In this document: piece by piece, positions 25,666-35,975 of the stretch
Position numbering within the stretch: the stretch's first letter is position 1
Layout: each line of letters begins with the position of its first letter
NCBI RefSeq assembly: GCF_041146395.1
Contig: NC_090989.1
Span: forward strand, 242,906,843 to 242,970,842
DNA length: 64,000 nucleotides
Source of the DNA: Eulemur rufifrons
Lineage: Eukaryota; Chordata; Mammalia; Primates; Lemuridae
Reading direction: 5' to 3'
Notes under the pieces: model-generated
Databases searched by the model: none
Told to the model about the DNA's origin: nothing
Seen by the model: only the letters and a program-made list of their open reading frames with translations
Program-made: the position numbers and the translations under genes

Positions 25666-26234
25666 TGACAGAGTAGCCCCAGGCAGGAAGCAGTTTCACA
25701 CAAAGAGCTCTTTGTTATAGAACAAAATGGGTCTGTCTCCGCAAGTGGAGAGAGTCAGATCAACTCACTGACTGACTGACTGACTCACTCACTCACTCAC
25801 TCACTCTCTCACTGAACTCTTGGATTGTTTCCTTTTATTAGCCCAGTCTGGAGAAGGGATCTTGGGAGGTATGGGATATTATCAAATGATCAACAGGTGT
25901 CCTCAAAATTCCACCTGCAGGCCAGTTTCCTCTCTGAAAGCCCACCTGGAGGTAAACCACAATGCAGATTCAAGCTAATGGCATAATAGTTACCTAGATT
26001 ACTCTAGATCACTTTCTAAATCCTATCATGCCTAGGCTGGGGAATTCCCAGACTGATAAAGCTTTCCCTCTTTCTTCAGGTGTAGCACTTGGTTGGGATA
26101 GGATTAAAGGTGGAGCAACACAAAAATGGAGTGCCTGCCCTTATCCTTCTTCCCAGGTGGAGTAATTACTTCAGACAGCACCAAAGGAACACTTGTCCCA
26201 AGAAGAGCCAGAAATCCTAACTATTTACCTAACA
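25666..26234 (-). mobile_element. Probable solo LTR of an endogenous retrovirus
   Basis: A 569-bp block that begins TGACAGAGTAGCCCC and ends TACCTAACA, giving TG...CA on both strands. CAATA (25661-25665) precedes it and CAATG (26235-26239) follows, a 5-bp near-duplication. On the minus strand an AATAAA signal lies at about 25832-25840, roughly 170 bases before the LTR end. That orientation places a (GTGA/GTCA)n tract just after the polyadenylation site. No retroviral coding frames are adjacent, so it would be a solo LTR left by recombination. No clear TATA box was found. It could also be another moderately GC-rich repeat. Confidence 0.5.
25768..25812. repeat. (CTGA)n(CTCA)n tetranucleotide microsatellite
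   Basis: Four to five ACTG repeats pass into about five ACTC repeats and a short CTCTCTCACT tail. It is embedded in the probable LTR. Confidence 0.95.
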
Positions 26235-26239
26235 CAATG

Positions 26240-26420
26240 ACTAACATTCATTGGGTTTTTACTATATACTAGGTACAGTTAAAAGAACACTCAATATATT
26301 AAATTTGAGTGCTTACAAAGTGATGAAGAAACTACTATTATGATCATTTTGAAAATATTAAAGACTGACAGATAATGTGAAAAACTTTTCTGAGGCCTCA
26401 GATTTATTATTTTGTGGTAT
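26240..26420 (-). repeat. MIR-like SINE, antisense
   Basis: ATTGGGTTTTTACTATATACTAGGTAC (about 26250-26276) and the GATGAAGAAACTACTATTATGA segment follow the reverse complement of a MIR 3' and core region in order. Decayed. Confidence 0.5.
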
Positions 26421-26689
26421 CAGGATTTGAGTAATTGCCTATCTGATAAAAAAGCATTCAAATATTTTGTGCATATGTATGTTGAGCATTTAAAACTCAT
26501 TCTGTGCCTGGCCAGATGATATATTTTAGATCCTCTGATCTAGCACAATATACGGAATATATCACACTCTGTAAATGTTTCTTGAATATGATCAATTTCT
26601 GTTAATATTTCATGCTTTTAACTTCTTTCCCCATTTTACTAGCCAACTAATACCCAAATGTGAGTACTCACCTTGGCAGTGATGGCAAT

Positions 26690-26905
26690 ATAGGTGACTA
26701 AAGATGCAAGCCCTGAGTCCACAAGATGTAATTGCTAATATTTACCAGCTCCATGGCCACATGTAATTAGTTCACTTCTTAGTCTCATTATCTTCAATTA
26801 TAAAATTTGGCAATAAAAATAACTACCTCAAACGGTGTTTTATAGATTGAGTTAGCACTGTTTGCATCACATCAGTGACCAATAAATATAAATTATTCAC
26901 TGGAA
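26690..26905 (+). repeat. MIR-like SINE, sense
   Basis: CACTTCTTAGTCTCATTATC (26773-26792), TATAAAATTTGGCAATAA (26800-26817), an AACTACCTCA block (26821-26830) and a terminal CAATAAATATAAATTAT fit the core-to-3' end order of MIR. Confidence 0.6.
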
Positions 26906-27424
26906 CAGCTATATGTACTAATGAAATTTTTCTTTCATTTATAAAAACATAATGTTTCAATGACATCAATGTTGAAATATTATGTTGCTGACTGTCAAGT
27001 CAAAAAAACTAAAAATTCAAGCTATGCCAGTACATTGTAATATGTAATATGATTATGATAATTAAGGTAAAAGTATTATTGGTAACCATAGGCAAAGATC
27101 ATTCAGAAATAAATGCTAGGAGTAACTCTTAGAGAAATTGCTATGTATATTTGTTGAAACACACAACACTCACACACAGATATACATGTACATATACACA
27201 CACCAAAAAATGTCCAGGAATACTTTTTTAATATATAGGAATAATTGTTAATGTAATTGTTAACAGCTTACATGGGATGTAATTGACAATGAGCTGAACA
27301 TATTTAAAGTTTATAATTTTATAAGATTTAGCAGAAGTACACATGTATGAAATCCAGCAATCAAAATAATGAATATGTGTACTATGTTCAAAAGTTTTCT
27401 TGAGCTCCTTTGTAACTTCTTCCT
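26906..27424. other. Unique AT-rich DNA
   Basis: No element recognised. A short CA-rich stretch lies at 27160-27205. Confidence 0.4.
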
Positions 27425-27802
27425 TTCTTATTCTTTTTTTAATTTTATATTTCATTGTATTATGGGGGTACAAATGTTTTGTTTACATGGATTACTTTTG
27501 TATTGCAAGAATCAAAGTTGAAAGTGTGTCCATCACCCAGATAGTGTGCATTGTATCCATTAGGTAGGATTTCACCCATCTCTCCTCCCCCCTCCAACGT
27601 GCACAATTTCTGTCGAGTTTTACTTCCATCTGTGCACATGAGTGCTGATCAGTTAGTTCCAATTTAATAGTGCATACATGTGGTGTTTGTTTTTCCATTC
27701 TTTAGATATTTCACTTAGGAGAATGGTCTCCAATTCCCTCCAGATTGTTACAAAAGATATTAATTCATTTTTTATGGCTGAGTAGTACTCCATGGTGTAT
27801 AT

Positions 27803-27834
<32 letters not shown>

Positions 27835-28139
27835 CACATTTTATTAATCTGCTCATGAATTGACGGGGACTTGGGTTAATTCCACATCTTTGCAATTGTC
27901 AATTGTGCTGCAATAAACATTCTAGTGTAAGAGTCTTTTTGATAACATGACTTTTTTTCCATTGAATAAATACCCAGTGGTGAGATTGGTGGATCAAATG
28001 GTAGGTCTATTTTTAGTTCTTTGAGCAATCTTCAAACTCTTATCCATAGAGGTTGTACTAGTTTGCGGTCCCACCAACAATGTAGAAGTGTTCCTACCTC
28101 TGTGCATCCACACCAGCACCTATTGTTAATTTTTTTGTC
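27425..28139 (-). mobile_element. 5'-truncated L1 3' end (-)
   Basis: On the minus strand this reads the last part of ORF2 and the 3' UTR. The antisense frame 27653-27895 retains the ORF2 C-terminal motif [16 protein letters not shown], and the A-rich tail is at 27425-27445. CCACCAACAATGTAGAAGTG (28070-28089) is the complement of a conserved late-ORF2 segment. A (CA)n run is inside. At 28139 the sequence jumps about 2 kb upstream in L1 terms. Either it is a younger insertion next to an older L1, or both are one L1 with an internal deletion. Confidence 0.85.
27807..27834. repeat. (CA)n microsatellite
   Basis: About 13 CA repeats inside the L1 3' ORF2 region, replacing the 'ATATGTATACCATGG' spacer of other copies. 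Confidence 0.95.
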
Positions 28140-31100
28140 TGTAGAATCTGTAGTGATGTCTCCTCTTTCACTGCTGATTTTAATAATTTGTATATTTTTT
28201 ATTCTCTTAAGGTTAGTGTGACTACAGAAGTATTCATTTTAGGGATCTTTTTAAAGAATCAGCTTCTGATGTCACTGATTTTTTTCTATTGAATTATATT
28301 TTATATCTCTTTGATTTTTGCTTTTATTTCATTTCATAAGTTTGGTGTGTTTTGTGTCTAAAATATCTTTTTTAAAGTTAGTTCTTAAGGTAAAAGTTTG
28401 GATAAATGATCTTTAGATCATTCTTTTTTAATTTAAGCTTTAAATGCTATCAATTTCCCTCCAAACATTTCTTTAGCTGGATCTCACAAATTCTAAAGTA
28501 CTTTTTTAGTTTTGCTTCATATATATGTGTATATATGCATATATATAAAAGTTTTTTCTATATTTTTCTTTGTCTTCATTGATCCATTGATTTTTAGAAA
28601 TGTATAATCTCATTTTACATGTTTGAGAATTTTCAGATATCTTTCTCTTACTGATTTTCAATTTAATTTCCTTATGGTAAAAACACATACTTTGTATGAT
28701 TTCAGTACATTATACTAATTGAAAATATATTGAGATTCATTTATGGTCCAAATTATGTTCTGTCTTGATGACTGTTTTATAGGCACATGAAAGAAAAGTG
28801 GATTGCTGCTATGGTTGGGTGGAGAGTTATACAAACGGCAATTATATCATGTTAGTTGACAGTGTTAAGTTCATGTCCTTATTGATTTTCTGTCTTTTGC
28901 TCTATCAATTATTAAGAGACGAATGATATAAGGGTATTTGACTGATTTAAATTTTGTTAGTTCTTGCTTCATGTATGTTGAAGATTTTTTTGATGTAGAT
29001 ACACTTATAGATCTTATGTATCCTTTTAATGAGTTGATCCATTTTATCTTTATGAAATGGATTTTTTAATATTTCAAAGTCTACTTTGGCTGATATTAAG
29101 ATCTATTTCTGATTTCTTTTGATTTTTCGTCACATGGCATGCATTTTTCATTCATTTTACTTTCAATCTATCCATGTCTATATATTTAATGTATGTTTCT
29201 TGTCAAAAGAATACAGTGAGACCTTGCTTATATAATCGCAACATTTTTTTGCTTATACAATCTCTACTTTCAAATATACTTTAAGCCCCTCTTTATTTAA
29301 TTATTGATATATGTGGTTTTAAATCTATATCTTGATATCTTATATTTAAGCTATATGTTCTTTATCTCTTTCCTCATTTTCTTATCTTCTTTTGAATGAA
29401 TTGAGCATTTTTATTCTATTTTATCTGGTCTTTAGTGATACTCTTTTGTTTATTTTTAAACTGTTGTTCTAGGCTTGCATTACACATCTTTAAATTATTA
29501 TAGTCTACTGTATAATAATGTTATGCCATGTCACATATAATGCAATATCCTTACAACAGCATAATTTCATTCTCTCTTTCTCATTCTTTTTGCTATTGTC
29601 ATGTATTTTACTTCTGCATATGTTAGAAATTTAATTATCTTTAAGAGATTTTAATATAAAGACAAGATCATTTTTGTGTAGCTAAATATTTACCATTTCC
29701 AAGGATCTTCCAAATCTGTGCTGTTTTAATGTACATTTCTATATGGTTTCATTTTTCTACTTAAAGTAACTTTTCAGTATTTGTTATAGGGCACATCTGA
29801 TGGTAATGAAATCTTTTAGCTTTTATTTCTTAAAAATAGTCTTTATTTTGCCTTATTTTTCATTTTTCCATATATATTTGCAGGATACATATTTCTAGGA
29901 TGAAAGTTTTCTTTTAGTGCTTTAATAATGATTTATTTCTAGTTTGTATTGTTTCTGAAAAGAAATCTAGTGCTGTACTTTTCTATATTCCTCTATATAT
30001 AATGCATCTTTTTTCTCTACTTTCAATATTTTGTTTTCATCATTCCTTTTCACACATTTAATTATTACACAGGTCTGGTGTTGATAAAATCCCTCAGCTT
30101 TTACTTAGTTGGGAAAGTCTTTATTTTTCCTTTGTCTTTGAAGGATATTTACATAGGATATAATATTCTAGGGTTAAAGTTTTATTCCTTCAGCACTTTG
30201 AATATGTCATGTGACCCTGTCTGCTGCTGGACCTATTGGAGCCCCTCCATTGTCTACTTTCTTGTTTCCTTGAGGACCTTTTCTTTATCTGTTATCTTTT
30301 GGAGATTGATTATTAAGTGCCTTGAGGTAGCCTTGTTTGGGTTCAATCTGCTTGGTGTTCTATGACTTTCTTGTAACTGAATATTGGTATCTTTTTCTAG
30401 GTTTGGAAAGTTTTCTGTTATTATTTCTTTGAATAAACTTTCTACCCCAGTCTCTCTATCTCCTCTTTAAAGCCAATAACTCTTACATTTGCCCTTTGGA
30501 GGCTAGTCTCTAGAACTTGTAGGCATGTTTCATTTTTTTTTTTTTTCCTCTTCTGGTTGTGTATTTTCAAACAGCATGTCTTCAAGCTCACCAATTCATT
30601 TTTCTGCTTGATCAATTCTGCTTTTGAGATACTCTGATGCATTTTTTAGTTTGTCAGTTGAATTCTTCAGCTCTAGAATTTCTGCTTGATTTCCTATTAT
30701 TTCAATCTCTTTGTTAAATTTCTCTGATAAGCTTTTGAATTACTTCTGTGTGTTGTCTTGAAGTTCATTGACCTTCTTCGAGACAGCTATTTTGAATTCT
30801 CTGTCTGAAAGGTCACATATCTCCATTACTCCAGGACTGATTACTGGTACCTTATTTGGTGCATTTGGTGAGGTCATGTGTTCCTGGATGTTCTTGATGC
30901 TTGTGGGTGGTCATCAATGTTTGCCCATTGAAGAGTTAGGTATTTATTTTAATCCTCACAGTCTGGGCTTCTTTGAAACCTGTCCTTTTTGAGAAGGATT
31001 CCCAGATGTTAAAAGAGAATTGAGCGTTGTCATCTATGTCTTTGCTGACTGCAGCCATATCAGCAATGTGGATGCCCCAATGCTGTGAGTCTTGTAGACA

Positions 31101-32250
31101 TCCCTACCACCTTGGAGGGATGAATGACTAACTTCCATTCTCTTGAAATTCCCTGGGTTACCAGGCAAAATATCTCTTTTCCCTCTCTTTCTGTGCTAGG
31201 CTGCTGGAGTTGGAGAAGGAGTGATGTGAATGCTCCCTTGTGGCCACCAGTGCCAGCTTACACCTGAAACTAGCCAAGTCTCACCCAAAGTCATGACTTC
31301 TGTCTAGCTACCTCTGTTCTTTATTTAAAGCCCATGGTCTCTTTAGTCAGCAGGTGGTCAATCCTACTAGGACTGGGTCCTTCCCTTCAGGGCAGCGTGT
31401 TTCCTTCTGTCCCATGATGGGTCTAGAAATGTTGTGCAGGAACTAAGGCCTGGACTCAGGGGCTTTAGGAGTCTGCTTGGTACTTTACTTTACTATGGCT
31501 GAGCTGGTACTCAAGCTGCAAAGCAGAATCCTCTAAACTTTTTTCTTTCCTTTCCCCAAGTGAAAGAAGATTCTTCCTGAGCCACATTGCCTATTGTTAG
31601 TGGAGGTTTGACACAGGCACTGGCTTGGCTACCCCCACTGGTGTCTCACTACATCACACTGCATCCCAAGTCCACTAGCTGAAATCAGTACAGCTGCAGT
31701 AATTTCCCAAAGACTGCAGCCTTTGTAGCCTGACTGCCTTATGAATTTAGTCCAGGCCCTGGGCTACTATTTGTCAACAGGTGGTGGGTCTAGCCAGGAC
31801 TTGAAACCTGGGCTTCAGGGTAGAGGATTTCCTTCTGACAGGGCTGGTCTAAATGCTCCCTCCATGGGCACCAGCAGAATTCTGCCCAGTGCTGTGTTCC
31901 CCTATGCCAGGGTGGCCCTGACTTTCAATGCTAAGTCTTCTAATCACTTCATTGTCCCTCCTCCAGGCACATAGATTCTCTCTCCATTCTGCATGCTGGA
32001 GTGGCACAAAGGATGTGGGAGGGGTTCTGTGGCAAGATTGTCTTTTTTGCCACCTTCAGTGCTTTTTTCCTTGATATAATTTTAAAACCAGGTAGTATGA
32101 CCGCTCACCTAATTTTTGGTTCTTCTGAAGGTGCTTGCTTGCTTGAATGGTTGTTGAACTTCATGCTTGTGCAGAAGGACGATTGCTGGAGGTTTCTATT
32201 TGGTCGTCCTGCTCTGGTCCCTCCCTTTATTTGCAGTTTTAAACTCAACA
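28140..32250 (-). repeat. Old L1 with 5' UTR, ORF1 and ORF2 N-terminal half (-)
   Basis: From right to left on the minus strand it runs 5' UTR (32250 to about 30800), ORF1 (about 30800-30050), spacer, then ORF2 endonuclease and RT start (about 29650-28140). The antisense match to L1M is clear in GTTATACAAACGGCAATTAT (28830-28849), TTTTCTGTCTTTTGCTCTATCAATTATTAAG (near 28884-28914) and the EN region at 28665-28775. 5' UTR blocks are shared with 940-1560 on the plus strand (for example TGGGTCCTTCCCTTCAGGGC at 31374-31393). Open frames on both strands here, such as 32001-32342 and 31741-31974, fall in the 5' UTR and carry no domain. No frame is coding. Confidence 0.85.
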
Positions 32251-32429
32251 CTTCCAAGGATGAAATCATGTCTCCACTTCGTTCCACAAAGCTCACATAC
32301 ACCTCTTTACTATTTTCTAATTCTTCTAACATCACCATCTAGTCATTTACTAAACTATGAGAAATGGCCTCACCCTCTCTATCCCTCTTGCCATCTCATC
32401 ATCACTTCCATATAAGGTGGTTATCAAGT
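32251..32429. other. Unassigned, between L1 5' end and L2 trace
   Basis: C/T-rich sequence with no recognised family. It may be an extension of the L2 trace that follows. Confidence 0.3.
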
Positions 32430-32640
32430 CCTAAAGTGTCTTTTTTCTCTTCTCCTGTGTCACTACCACAGTTCACATCTCTTAACGTTTTCACACCTCC
32501 AGTCTCTTTTCCTCCAATTTACCCTCTTCATGATTATGCTAGATCATAAATCCACTTATGCTATGCTCTTCAAATATAGCCTTTAAAGGCTTGCCTTTTG
32601 TTATAATATTAATAAAAGCCCTTTAAGACTGTATCTGTGG
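32430..32640 (+). repeat. L2 LINE trace
   Basis: CCTCCAGTCTCTTTTCCTCC (32496-32515) followed by a CTAGATCATAAATCCACTTATG segment keep the order of the L2 region with 'CCTCCAGTCTCTCCCC' and 'CTGATCATGTCACTC'. Decayed. Confidence 0.45.
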
Positions 32641-33438
32641 TAATGTTGACCAGACTGTCATTTTAATTTCATTGTACAACACTTCTGTAAACATCCTTTA
32701 TGTTCTAACCATATCTAAATATATCAGAAATTTTCTGTCATTCCAAGTACAATATATATATTCTACCATATTATGTCCTGACATTCTTTTTTCCCTCTAC
32801 TGCATGAATTCTTTCTTATTTATTCTTAAACAATGAGTTAAAGTGTCAGTATCCTTCTAAGAGAAGGTACACATTTCACTAGCAAATAAAAAAAAATAGC
32901 TGCTACTTCTTAATTTATTCACTTAGAATCTATTAAAGTCTAAAAATCTCCCAAATGACAAGTTGAATTTCTTAGATTTAGTTATGTTTCCTACCAACCC
33001 ATAGTATATTGAAGAGTGAGATGACTAGGAATTCAAATTCTGTGGTATGTCACAGGCCTGCACCTTACCATAAAATGGGATCTGAATATTTCTGTCTTGG
33101 TGCCCTTTAGTATCTATAAACAAAAGTTGCTGATACAGCAGCCATTTGTGGAGAAAGTTAATGACTTTGCTCTGGAGATGCACATTTAAGAGAAAGGATT
33201 TTAAACAGATTTGCAAGGGCAGCAGAGCACTGTAAGCTCCAGCATATGCCTGGAGAAGATTGAGGTTATGTAGCAGATTGCATTGGGGAATATTTGCATT
33301 TGGCTTAAAGACTTACCTTCAATAGGCTTAGAGAAATAGCAGAAAACATCCTACATGAAGAAGAGTCAGGCAATAAAAGGAAATATTGATTCACTTTCTG
33401 AGACCTGAGAATCCAAAGGGAATTAATGCTCCATCAAG
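32641..33438. other. Unique DNA
   Basis: No gene or repeat recognised in this stretch of moderate complexity. Confidence 0.4.
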
Positions 33439-33450
33439 AAAGTCAAGAAG

Positions 33451-33622
33451 GGGGGGTGGCAGGGGAAAGGGAGGGGTAAAAACCTACCTAACAGGTACAA
33501 TGAACAATATTCAGGTCATGGGCACATTTATAACCCCACCTAAAGCATTATAAAGGTAACAATGTAACAAAACATTTATAACCCCTAATATTTTAAAATA
33601 AAATATTTTGAAATTTAAAAAA
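33451..33622 (+). mobile_element. Very short L1 3' UTR insertion
   Basis: A 172-bp insertion of only the end of an L1 3' UTR. It starts in a G-run (GGGGGGTGGCAGGGG), continues with a CTACCTAACAGGTACAATGA block and an AAAACATTTATAACCCCTAA block, and ends in an A tail. AAAGTCAAGAAG (33439-33450) and AAAGTCAAAAG (33623-33633) flank it as a target-site duplication with small changes. No coding content. Confidence 0.85.
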
Positions 33623-33633
33623 AAAGTCAAAAG

Positions 33634-33925
33634 GCCTGCTGAATAACACATAGCTTCAGAAGGACCAAATACACAACTAGGACACCCATGAAAAGGGAGA
33701 CATAAGCCAACTAAAGGAAGAGCATAAGCTTGAACCAGAAAACTAAGGAGATATTTCTTCCAAGAGGAATTAAAATAAACAAGAAAAAGTTTTTTTTTCC
33801 TAGATAGCTGAGCTAGAAAGAAGATAATGATTTTCCGAGTTTTATGGGGATCACAAGAGGAGAAGAAGTAGAAAGATCAGAGCCCAACAAAATATTAGAG
33901 CCACAAGAAACATATCTAATTCAGT
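33634..33925. other. Unique A-rich DNA
   Basis: Nothing recognised. Confidence 0.35.
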
Positions 33926-34045
33926 CAAACCACATCACTTTACAGATGAGAAAACTGAGGCCCAGAGAGCGGAGGAGCTTGCTCTAATTCACACTACAGT
34001 GTTTGACTCCAATAAGGATTTGTGCCCAGCCCTTTAATAACTAAT
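33926..34045 (-). repeat. MIR SINE, antisense
   Basis: TTTACAGATGAGAAAACTGAGGCCCAGAGAG (about 33941-33971) is the reverse complement of the most conserved MIR core, and AGCTTGCTCTAATTCACACT follows as expected. Confidence 0.85.
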
Positions 34046-34734
34046 CTGGGGTTTTATATTGGTATGTCATCATAAATTGAGGGCTTTAGAAAATAATGCA
34101 CCATATTTCTGAAAGAATTTCTTTCATGACCACATGAGTCAAACTCTTTTAGTATGAATATCATTGTTATTTTGTTCTCCTGATATATTGCTATCTTGAT
34201 GATTCGTACAAAATTTGAAAGATCATTCATAAAATTGTGTGGAGGCTAAAATAATTTGTGATCTTTCTTGGCCTTCCCTAATGGATTTAGCTATCTAAGA
34301 ACACACCTTAGAGGTGAATTTGATGGTTAGTATTTATCCCATGAGTAGAGAGATGAAGAACTGGAAAGTCAGTATTGTGGGAAATCTTTTTTTCTTGTTT
34401 TATGTAAACAAAGATCTGTATGCTTCATAAAATAAGTTATATCTGCAAGTCCAGTGATTTATGGATTGTCATCATTTATTTTTTCTTTGCTCTGCTAAGT
34501 CTTTAGCAATGTGTTTTTCCTTCTATAATGTATCATTGTTTTCTCAGTCATGTTATGGATGATACAAAAGAGATTATGTCCATACCTCAGCATAGGCTTA
34601 AAAGAGAAGCTGCATCACTACTATATTATACAATGTATAAGGATATAAAATAAAAAAATAACTAAAATACAAATCTCTGTGATCTACAAGGGTTATTACA
34701 TCACTAGTTAGATACATGAAGAGTACAAATTGGG
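34046..34734. other. Unique DNA
   Basis: No gene or repeat recognised. Confidence 0.4.
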
Positions 34735-35316
34735 CTGCAATAAACATACAAATGCAGGTGTCTTTTTTTTTTTTTTTTTTTTTTTTTTAATAAAATGACT
34801 TCTTTTCCTTTGTTTAAATTCCCAGTAGTGGGGTTGCTGGGTCAAATTATAGATCTGCTTTTAGTTCTCTGAAAAATCTCCATACTTTTTTCCATAGAGT
34901 TTGTACTAATTTATATTCCCACCAACAGTGTATAAGCATTTCCTTTTCATCGCATCTGCATCAATGTCTATTGTTTTTTTTTTTTTTTTTTCTTTTTACT
35001 TTTTAGTGATGGCCATTCTAGGGTAAGGTGATACCTCATTGTGGCTTTAATTTGCATTTCCCTGATATTAGTGATGTTAAGCATTTTTTCATACATTTCT
35101 TGACCATTTATATATCTTCTTTTGAAAACAATCTGTTCATGTCCTTTTGCTTACTCTTTAGTGGGATTGTTTTTTTCTTGCTGATTTGTCTGAATTCCTT
35201 ATAGGTTCTGGCTATTAGTCCTTTGTCAAATGTACAGTTTGCAAATATTTTCTTTCACTATGTAGGTTCTCTGTTTACTCTGTTGATTATTTCTTTTGTT
35301 CTGCAGAAACTCTGAC
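34735..35316 (-). repeat. L1 ORF2-end/3' UTR fragment (-)
   Basis: The complement reads late L1 ORF2: GGGCTGCAATAAACATACAA (34732-34751), TATTCCCACCAACAGTGTAT (34914-34933), GTGATACCTCATTGTGG (35028-35044) and ATTAGTCCTTTGTCAAATGT (35213-35232) in the right order. The 3' UTR and tail are missing. Two long T runs (about 34762-34788 and 34975-34991) lie inside it. Resembles the copies at 19800-20350 and 58020-58560. Confidence 0.85.
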
Positions 35317-35675
35317 ATTATTCCTGTCATTCATTATTTTCAAATTTCCTTAAGATGAATTCTAGCATTTCTCAGTCTATCTTCCATATCTCTTAGATAT
35401 TCTTTTGTGTTTAAAAAAATCTTTCCATGCTCAAATTCTACTCACTGGATCATTTTCTCCTAAGTCAAGATATATAAGTATAATACAAATAAGGATCTCA
35501 AGAATTAGAGTTATAGATATCTTGGTAGGTTCAAGGGAAATAATCTAGTAATAAGGTACTATTTTTTGTCATTTCCCTAGAAGGCCACCTTCTTCATCTA
35601 TACGTATAGTGTTAACACTTCCCTAAAGAATGTGAAAATAATTGCTTATTTCATCATAAAAGTTAGCAATAGAAC
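35317..35675. other. Unique DNA
   Basis: No element recognised with confidence. Confidence 0.35.
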
Positions 35676-35865
35676 ATATATTGAGAGCTTACTATGTGCT
35701 AGTGCTTTAAGTGTTTAAAATTAATTAATTAATGCATTGAATCCTCACAACAATATTAGGAGTAGATCTCATTATCATCCTTCTTTTAAAGATGTAAAAA
35801 TGAGATCCAGATTGGTTAAGTACCTTTCAAATATCATATATCCAGTGAATTATAGAGCTGTTATT
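35676..35865 (-). repeat. MIR-like SINE, antisense
   Basis: GAGAGCTTACTATGTGCTAGTGCTTTAAG (35683-35711), TTGAATCCTCACAACAATATTAGGAG and AAAAATGAGATCCAGATTGGTTAAG follow the reverse-complement MIR order. Confidence 0.75.
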
Positions 35866-35952
35866 TCTTATGCAGCAATAGACAACTAATATTGCAATGC
35901 AGACAGGAGATTGTATTTAAGCCGTGATGATGTTTTCTTTTACTGGAGCTTT

Positions 35953-35975
35953 AATTGCCCCCTAAGGGGGCAATT
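35953..35975. other. Perfect GC-armed inverted repeat
   Basis: AATTGCCCCC, TAA, GGGGGCAATT: ten-base arms with a three-base centre in otherwise AT-rich DNA. It could form a short hairpin or be a palindromic protein-binding site. No transposon duplication is seen around it. Confidence 0.9.

Noticed and set aside
25768..25812. CRISPR-like regular repeat
   Set aside because: It is a simple tetranucleotide microsatellite without spacers, in a vertebrate genome.
31741..32342. Plus-strand open frames of 77 and 113 codons
   Set aside because: They are antisense to the 5' UTR of the minus-strand L1. The moderately GC-rich composition there gives long frames without coding meaning.
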